A program made the translations under genes and the position numbers. From positions 1 through 10,308 of the forward strand of contig JAAUTJ010000112.1 of NCBI GenBank assembly GCA_012031475.1: a stretch of 10,308 nucleotides of DNA, in the 5' to 3' direction. The notes beneath the pieces were generated by a model. It was not told the origin of the DNA and did not search any database. It saw only the letters and a program-made list of their open reading frames with translations. Shown here piece after piece: positions 6,361 to 10,308 of this stretch. Positions within the stretch are counted from its first letter, which is position 1. Every line of letters starts with the position of its first letter. Source of the DNA: Leptolyngbyaceae cyanobacterium SM1_3_5 (GTDB lineage: Bacteria > Cyanobacteriota > Cyanobacteriia > Elainellales > Elainellaceae).

Positions 6361-6375
6361 TGGGTGAAGTTGAAA

Positions 6376-6418
6376 GAGCGATCGCCTTCCTAAAATGAAC
6401 TGGAGGGCGATCGCTTTT
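6376..6418 (+). terminator. Rho-independent-type terminator made of HIP1 palindromes
   Basis: The arms AGCGATCGCCTTCC (6377-6390) and GGAGGGCGATCGCT (6402-6415) pair over 14 positions with one G-T wobble around an 11-nt loop, followed by TTTT. It starts 16 nt after the S24 gene stop, where a terminator is expected. Confidence 0.6.
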
Positions 6419-6479
6419 GCAAGCTGGATCGATCGAGGGGAGCGATCGGGTTTCTGTGAGTGGCTGGAGGGCGATCGCT
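6400..6479. repeat. Direct repeat of a HIP1-containing 16-mer
   Basis: CTGGAGGGCGATCGCT occurs at 6400-6415 and again at 6464-6479, spaced 64 bp start to start. The second copy also pairs with GAGCGATCG at 6440-6448 (complement at 6472-6480), giving a second possible hairpin without a clean T-run. The whole 6361-6535 stretch is dense in CGATCG. Confidence 0.55.
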
Positions 6480-6496
6480 CTTCCTTCCCAATCACG

Positions 6497-6502
6497 TATG
6501 AT
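6497..6502 (+). promoter_or_regulatory. Possible -10 box for the toxin-antitoxin genes
   Basis: TATGAT lies 34 nt before the DUF433 start. No good -35 is present at normal spacing, so this is tentative. Confidence 0.25.
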
Positions 6503-6526
6503 CGATCGCAAGCACTCTGCTGTTAC

Positions 6527-6532
6527 AAGGAA
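6527..6532 (+). promoter_or_regulatory. Ribosome binding site of the DUF433 gene
   Basis: AAGGAA ends 3 nt before the ATG at 6536. It decides the start: the same frame is open from an ATG at 6395, but that longer version would translate the terminator and HIP1-rich spacer. Confidence 0.6.
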
Positions 6533-6535
6533 CAA

Positions 6536-6871
6536 ATGGCGAACCTTACCTTAGAAAGTGAAGCACCACCGCTGAGAGAAGATGAATCCGGCGCAATTCG
6601 GGTTGGAAATTCGAGAGTTTTGCTGGAATTGGTGATTCGAGCCTTTCAGGATGGGGCTGCGCCAGAATCGATCGTGCAGCGATACTCCACTCTTTCGCTA
6701 GCCGATGTTTATGGGGCGATCGGCTATTATCTTCGACATCAGCAAGAAGTTGAAGCTTATCTCAAGCAGCGAGAACAACGAGCAGAATCAGTTCAGCAGA
6801 AATTGTCAGCAATCCAACCTGACCTTAACTTGATTCGTTCAAGACTACGCAGCAATAATCCTAAATCTTGA
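6536..6871 (+). CDS. DUF433 family antitoxin
   Basis: 111 aa. The core VGNSRVLLELVIRAFQDGA, then PESIVQRYSTLSLADVYGAI, is the DUF433 pattern: a short strand followed by two helices of a winged or homeodomain-like DNA-binding fold. DUF433 proteins are commonly found directly upstream of a DUF5615 PIN-like toxin and are taken as antitoxins and autorepressors. The Arg- and Gln-rich C-terminal tail (about residues 70-111) would be the toxin-binding part (inference). The stop is separated by one base from the next start, indicating coupling. The start is chosen by the AAGGA motif at 6527. Confidence 0.85.
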   Translation: MANLTLESEAPPLREDESGAIRVGNSRVLLELVIRAFQDGAAPESIVQRYSTLSLADVYGAIGYYLRHQQEVEAYLKQREQRAESVQQKLSAIQPDLNLIRSRLRSNNPKS

Positions 6872-6872
6872 T

Positions 6873-7223
6873 ATGCTGCAATTGTTGAGCGATGAAAACT
6901 TTAACGGCGACATTGTTCGAGGATTATTTCTACGAAAGCCAAATTTAGATTTACTGCGCGTTCAGGATGTTGGTTTGCAAGGATTCGATGATCCAGCAAT
7001 TCTTGATTGGGCAGCGAACAACGATCGAATCGTCTTGACCCACGATCGCGCAACCATGCCAGATTTTGCTTACGATCGACTCACAAGAAGTCAGCAAATG
7101 TCAGGATTACTTGTTGTTAATGACCGAATGTTAATTAAGCAGGCGATCGATGAACTACTGTTGACAATAACCTATAGTGAACAAGCAGAATGGCTAGGAA
7201 TTGTGCTGTATTTTCCTCTATAG
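6873..7223 (+). CDS. DUF5615 family PIN-like toxin (probable ribonuclease)
   Basis: 116 aa. It begins MLQLLSDENF, with acidic Asp7 and Glu8 typical of the first PIN strand, then GLQGFDDPAILDWAANNDRI (34-53) and VLTHDRATMPDF (54-65), whose Asp58 follows the second core strand. This is the usual DUF5615 order and the length is usual. PIN-domain toxins of VapC type are Mg-dependent ribonucleases that block translation when not neutralised. Pairing one base downstream of DUF433 makes toxin-antitoxin function the best reading, though some DUF5615 proteins are untested. It has no visible ribosome binding site and is probably translated by coupling. Confidence 0.85.
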   Translation: MLQLLSDENFNGDIVRGLFLRKPNLDLLRVQDVGLQGFDDPAILDWAANNDRIVLTHDRATMPDFAYDRLTRSQQMSGLLVVNDRMLIKQAIDELLLTITYSEQAEWLGIVLYFPL

Positions 7224-7446
7224 TCGAAAACCTGATGGCAGTTGTAAAAGAGACGACAACCATTCCGCAAGCTTCGCGATCGCACCTCACCAAAATCACC
7301 TGAAGTTCGATGCCTTCGCCGCCTCCGGGCGCTTTTGCAAAATGGGGAGCGATACGCTGCGCTGCCCAGAGCGAGTGGGGCGGTGGCTTTGCTGCCTTCA
7401 GATGTTCTATTTCTGTTAAATGAGGCACGATCGAGCTAGCGTTGAG

Positions 7447-7488
7447 TCAGTAATAGATTCAGTAGTAGAAATAATAGATCAGTAATAG
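7447..7488. repeat. Three short direct repeats TCAGTARTAG
   Basis: Copies start at 7447, 7459 and 7479 in an A+T-rich patch with further AATAGA words. They are too short and irregular to assign a function; they lie about 200 bp upstream of the DUF3318 start. Confidence 0.45.
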
Positions 7489-7647
7489 AAATGACGGCAT
7501 CAAGTGGGCCAGCGCAGATTATTTGGACTGAGCGCGGGCTGTCGAGTTGCAGGCACGAATTTTGCTGACCCAATTAAGCCACGCACTCATGCACCGTGCA
7601 GTTGCCTTAGTGCGCTGATGGCACGACAGCCAGTGACCAAGAATCGC

Positions 7648-7653
7648 TATACT
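7648..7653 (+). promoter_or_regulatory. Possible -10 box upstream of DUF3318-menC-menE
   Basis: TATACT lies 29 nt before the ATG at 7683. The -35 position reads GACAGC, a poor match, so the promoter is tentative. Confidence 0.3.
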
Positions 7654-7682
7654 ATCGGAAATAGACTCTCTTACCAGCGACT

Positions 7683-8330
7683 ATGACCTCATACGCCACT
7701 TCATCGGTTCGATCGGACTTGAGCGAATTGCGACGGCTCAAGTCGCTGCTGCCGCCAGAACTGCGAAGCTGGGTTTCGATCGAAGCCACCACAGCCGTCA
7801 ATCCGCCTTTGATTACCAGCGAAGAAATCGGCAAAGATCAAGTCGAGGTACAAATCGATTTGCTCAAGTGGGAAGGCTTGGCGCTTGACCAGCGGAATTT
7901 GCTGTTTTGGCACGAGGTTGGCCGGATTCAAAACGATACGATTCCCCGCGACGGTTGGGAAATGGCAGCATTGGCGATCGGTCTGGGCGGTGCAGTCGGT
8001 GAACTGTGGGTGCAAGACGGTTTGCTGCTGGTGCTGGCCTTGGCGCTGTGTGGCGTGTCGGGCTTCCGTTTATATCAGCGCAACAGCAACGAGAAGACGC
8101 TCAAGGAAGCCTACGAAGCGGACGAAAAGGCGATCGCGCTTGCCACCCGCTTTGGCTACACCTTGCCCAACGCCTACAAAAGCTTAGGCAGCGCTTTGAA
8201 AGTGCTGATCGACCAGTCTTCCAGCAAGCGCCAGCGCAAACGCTACGAGTCTCGCCTTGAAGCCCTTAAACAAAGTGCCGCCAGAGCCAAATCCCGCACC
8301 AAGCCCGCTCGCGGTGAATCGGCTATTTAA
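7683..8330 (+). CDS. DUF3318 family cyanobacterial membrane protein
   Basis: 215 aa, a family found widely in cyanobacteria with no established function. Family hallmarks: LRRLKSLLPPELRSWVSIE at 16-34, NPPLITSEEIGKDQVEVQID at 40-59, LALDQRNLLFWHEVGRIQND at 66-85 and IPRDGWEMAALAIGLGGAVG at 87-106. Two hydrophobic stretches (about 94-107 and 111-128) suggest a hairpin in the membrane. The C-terminal half (from about 135) is highly charged and helical, with ADEKAIALATRFGYTLPNAY and a Lys/Arg-rich end. It precedes menC in the same direction and its last codons overlap the probable menC start; this may be an operon, but a role in quinone synthesis is not shown. It has no clear ribosome binding site. 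Confidence 0.9.
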   Translation: MTSYATSSVRSDLSELRRLKSLLPPELRSWVSIEATTAVNPPLITSEEIGKDQVEVQIDLLKWEGLALDQRNLLFWHEVGRIQNDTIPRDGWEMAALAIGLGGAVGELWVQDGLLLVLALALCGVSGFRLYQRNSNEKTLKEAYEADEKAIALATRFGYTLPNAYKSLGSALKVLIDQSSSKRQRKRYESRLEALKQSAARAKSRTKPARGESAI

Positions 8331-9369
8331 GCCCGATCGATCGTCTAAACCGGAAAAGCTGCGGCTGAAATTTCGCTTGTATTCGCGCCCTTTTCGCTTG
8401 CCGCTCCGAACGCATCACGGCGTTTGGCGGCAGCGAGAGGGCGTTTTGCTGCAAATTCAAGACGAATTCGATCGCGTTTCCTATGGTGAAATTGCGCCGA
8501 TTCCCTGGTTTGGCAGCGAATCAATCGAGCGGGCGATCGAGTTCTGCCACAGTCTGCCAGCCGAATTTGAGGCAGCGAAAATTGCTGAAATTCCTGACAG
8601 TCTGCCTGCCTGTCAGTTCGGCTTTGAATCGGCTTGGCGATCGCTCGATCGGACAGTCACGCTTGAGAAAAACCTGCCCTACTGCGGATTGCTGCCAACC
8701 GGAAGCAGCGCGATCGCAGCGCTCCCGTTCTTGACAAAAACCTATTCAACGCTGAAGTGGAAAATTGCCGTTGAGTCGATCGAAGAAGAACTCGAATCGC
8801 TGGAATACTTACTCGCGAATTTGCCAAAAACAACGCGATTGCGGCTAGATGCCAACGGCGGGTTAGATTTTGAGACGGCGCAGCGATGGCTGGAAGTGTG
8901 CGATCGATCGCCGCAAATCGAATTTTTGGAGCAGCCGTTGCCTGTCGATCGATTTTCAGAAATGCTGAAACTGAGTCAGAATTTTTCAACGGCGATCGCG
9001 CTGGATGAATCGGTGGCGACGATTGCTCAACTGCAAGCGGTTCACGCGCAAGGCTGGCGGGGAATTTATGTCGTGAAAGCGGCGATCGCTGGATTTCCGT
9101 CACAATTGCGCGAGTTTATTCAAACGCATCAGCTTCACGTCGTTTGGTCTTCTGCGCTAGAAACGGCGATCGCTCGTCGCTTCATTGAAACGCATCTGGT
9201 CGAGCCGTCTGCCTTTGCGCTGGGAATGGGGGTCGATCATTTATTTGCAGACAGCCACTTGTTGCAGATGCGATCGATCGCCTTGATGATGAACAGATAT
9301 GGCAAAAAATTTAGTGAGCGCTTGGCAGCGACGCGGCGGCAAGCTGCTGATGGGCAATGCTGCTCATGA
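8314..9369 (+). CDS. menC: o-Succinylbenzoate synthase
   Basis: About 351 aa from GTG 8314. MenC, an enolase-superfamily enzyme, dehydrates SHCHC to o-succinylbenzoate, an intermediate of phylloquinone. An N-terminal capping region contains RPFRLPLRTHHGVWRQREG (44-62 counted from a TTG at 8257), followed by a barrel with the expected catalytic set, numbered from GTG 8314: Lys150 in LKWK, Asp179 in LRLDANGG, Glu206 in FLEQPLP, Asp231 in ALDES and Lys255 in YVVKAAIAG. No in-frame ATG exists near the N-terminus; the candidates are TTG 8257, GTG 8314 (17-bp overlap with DUF3318) and TTG 8377. GTG 8314 fits the usual family N-terminus best. The 3' end overlaps menE by 71 bp. The product would feed MenE directly. 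Confidence 0.9.
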   Translation: MNRLFKPDRSSKPEKLRLKFRLYSRPFRLPLRTHHGVWRQREGVLLQIQDEFDRVSYGEIAPIPWFGSESIERAIEFCHSLPAEFEAAKIAEIPDSLPACQFGFESAWRSLDRTVTLEKNLPYCGLLPTGSSAIAALPFLTKTYSTLKWKIAVESIEEELESLEYLLANLPKTTRLRLDANGGLDFETAQRWLEVCDRSPQIEFLEQPLPVDRFSEMLKLSQNFSTAIALDESVATIAQLQAVHAQGWRGIYVVKAAIAGFPSQLREFIQTHQLHVVWSSALETAIARRFIETHLVEPSAFALGMGVDHLFADSHLLQMRSIALMMNRYGKKFSERLAATRRQAADGQCCS

Positions 9370-10308
9370 CAATGCGCCGCTGCTGCAAGCAGCAACGGCG
9401 CAACGAACTCAGGAACTCCAGCAGATTGAAAACGGGGAATTGCCAACGATACTGTTGACGGAGTGCGATTCGATCGAGTTCCTAGCGGGACTGCTGGCAG
9501 CGGCGGCGATCGGAGCGCCGATCGTGCTGGCAAATCCGCAGTGGGTCGAATCGGACTGGCAACAGATCGCACGGATAATTCAGCCGAATTGCGTCTGGGG
9601 AGACTGTCCTATTGTTCCCAGTTCAGCGGCCACAAATGCAGTGCGCGGCAGCGTCATGATTCCCACAGGCGGATCGTCCGGGCAAATTCGGCTGGCGATG
9701 CATACTTGGCGATCGCTCACTGCCTCCGTTCGCGGCTTCCAAACCTATTTCAGCCAGTCTCAAATCAATTCCGTTTGCGTCCTGCCGCTGCATCACGTCA
9801 GCGGATTGATGCAGTTTTGGCGCGGCTACGTCACCGGGGGAACACTGGCGATCGCGCCGTTCAAATCGGTACAAGCCGGATTGCGTCCCGCTGTCGATCC
9901 GGCGACCTGCTTTCTTTCGCTCGTGCCGACTCAGCTTCAGCGCTTGCTGGATGGCGCGACCGACTGGCTGCGACAGTTTCACACGGTTTTGCTCGGTGGC
10001 GCACCCGCTTGGCCGGAACTGCTCGATCGCGCTCAAGCGCTGCAAATTCGCCTTGCCCCGACTTACGGCATGACCGAAACCGCTTCGCAAATTGCCACGC
10101 TGCGACCAGACGACTTTTTGCAGGGGCGACGCAGTTGCGGCTTGGTGCTGCCCCATGTCGAAATTCGCTGCAATCCGATCGAACCATTGCAGATTCGGGC
10201 GCGATCGCTCTGCTTGGGCTACTATCCGAATTTCTTTCCGTCGACGCGCCATTTGTACCCGACGATCTCGGCTACTTTGACGAATGGGGTGAACTGCACA
10301 TCGTCGGG
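9299..10308 (+). CDS. menE: o-Succinylbenzoate-CoA ligase, partial, with apparent frameshift
   Basis: An ANL-superfamily adenylating enzyme that activates o-succinylbenzoate with ATP and CoA, following MenC. The frame opens at ATG 9299 inside menC (71-bp overlap); a second ATG at 9350 is possible. Visible motifs: the P-loop-like MIPTGGSSGQIRLAM (about 9657-9701), LPLHHVSGLMQFWRGY (about 9782-9829), VLLGGAPAWPELL (about 9989-10024) and YGMTETASQIA (about 10064-10096). After FFPSTRH the reading frame loses homology, while from 10255 the next frame reads VPDDLGYFDEWGELHIVG, the expected continuation. Restoring one T in the TTT at 10252-10254 would reunite them. Either a sequencing error or a real disabling mutation; given that phylloquinone synthesis matters for photosystem I, error seems likelier. 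The gene runs off the right edge. Confidence 0.85.
   Translation, partial: MAKNLVSAWQRRGGKLLMGNAAHDNAPLLQAATAQRTQELQQIENGELPTILLTECDSIEFLAGLLAAAAIGAPIVLANPQWVESDWQQIARIIQPNCVWGDCPIVPSSAATNAVRGSVMIPTGGSSGQIRLAMHTWRSLTASVRGFQTYFSQSQINSVCVLPLHHVSGLMQFWRGYVTGGTLAIAPFKSVQAGLRPAVDPATCFLSLVPTQLQRLLDGATDWLRQFHTVLLGGAPAWPELLDRAQALQIRLAPTYGMTETASQIATLRPDDFLQGRRSCGLVLPHVEIRCNPIEPLQIRARSLCLGYYPNFFPSTRHLYPTISATLTNGVNCTSS

Larger units (their letters stand above)
7224..7682. other. 459 bp without a convincing gene; possible dispersed-repeat remnant
   Basis: Frames in this stretch (for example 7201-7419 plus and 7135-7428 minus) lack good starts and overlap the toxin gene. Roughly 7311-7400 is GC-rich with several imperfect inverted segments and a perfect TTTTGCAAAA palindrome (7333-7342). 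It has the look of a dispersed cyanobacterial repeat, which I cannot confirm without a genome search. No tRNA fold was found. Confidence 0.45.

Noticed and set aside
6395..6535. N-terminal extension of the DUF433 gene from ATG 6395
   Set aside because: It would translate the terminator hairpin and HIP1-rich spacer; a proper ribosome binding site precedes ATG 6536.
7135..7428. 97-codon minus-strand ORF
   Set aside because: It overlaps the end of the toxin gene on the other strand, resembles no family, and lies over the presumed repeat block.
9623..10252. 209-codon minus-strand ORF
   Set aside because: Antisense shadow of menE, which has clear adenylating-enzyme motifs.

Overview
The window looks like chromosomal DNA of a filamentous-type cyanobacterium. 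The palindrome GCGATCGC and its core CGATCG (HIP1) are scattered through coding and non-coding DNA, a GC-rich palindromic repeat and degenerate heptanucleotide repeats of cyanobacterial type are present, and the right end carries a cyanobacterial DUF3318 gene followed by phylloquinone genes menC and menE. No rRNA, tRNA, CRISPR array or transposase gene was seen.

Left part (1-5272, all minus strand, read right to left): a compact probable operon. It runs from an HMG-CoA reductase-like enzyme (5272-3974) to a UbiA-family membrane prenyltransferase overlapping its 3' end (4047-3091), then a 235-bp gap filled by a degenerate 21-bp repeat with a doubtful 66-codon ORF, then an 885-residue rifampin-phosphotransferase-like dikinase (2855-198), and finally a DUF3419/BtaA-like aminocarboxypropyl transferase starting in a 4-bp ATGA overlap and running off the left edge. 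Cyanobacteria normally make isoprenoids by the MEP route, so an HMG-CoA reductase homologue is out of place. It keeps the four catalytic residues but appears to have lost residues that hold the HMG carboxylate. The gene set suggests an undescribed pathway to a prenylated or aminocarboxypropylated small molecule or lipid. This is the most interesting object in the window, but its product is inference.

Middle (5273-7223, plus strand): an A+T-richer accessory segment. It holds a 66-aa single-span small protein, a UmuD/LexA-like S24 peptidase fused to a short basic N-terminal segment and not followed by umuC, a terminator built from HIP1 palindromes, and a DUF433/DUF5615 toxin-antitoxin pair of the VapBC/PIN type.

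Right part (7224-10308, plus strand): 460 bp without a convincing gene, then DUF3318, menC (o-succinylbenzoate synthase) and menE (o-succinylbenzoate-CoA ligase), each overlapping the next. MenC and MenE perform consecutive steps in the synthesis of the naphthoquinone ring of phylloquinone (photosystem I). menE carries an apparent one-base deletion at about 10252-10254: the expected C-terminal sequence continues in another frame to the window end. A similar one-base problem may exist at the extreme left edge in the DUF3419 gene, so sequence error should be considered.
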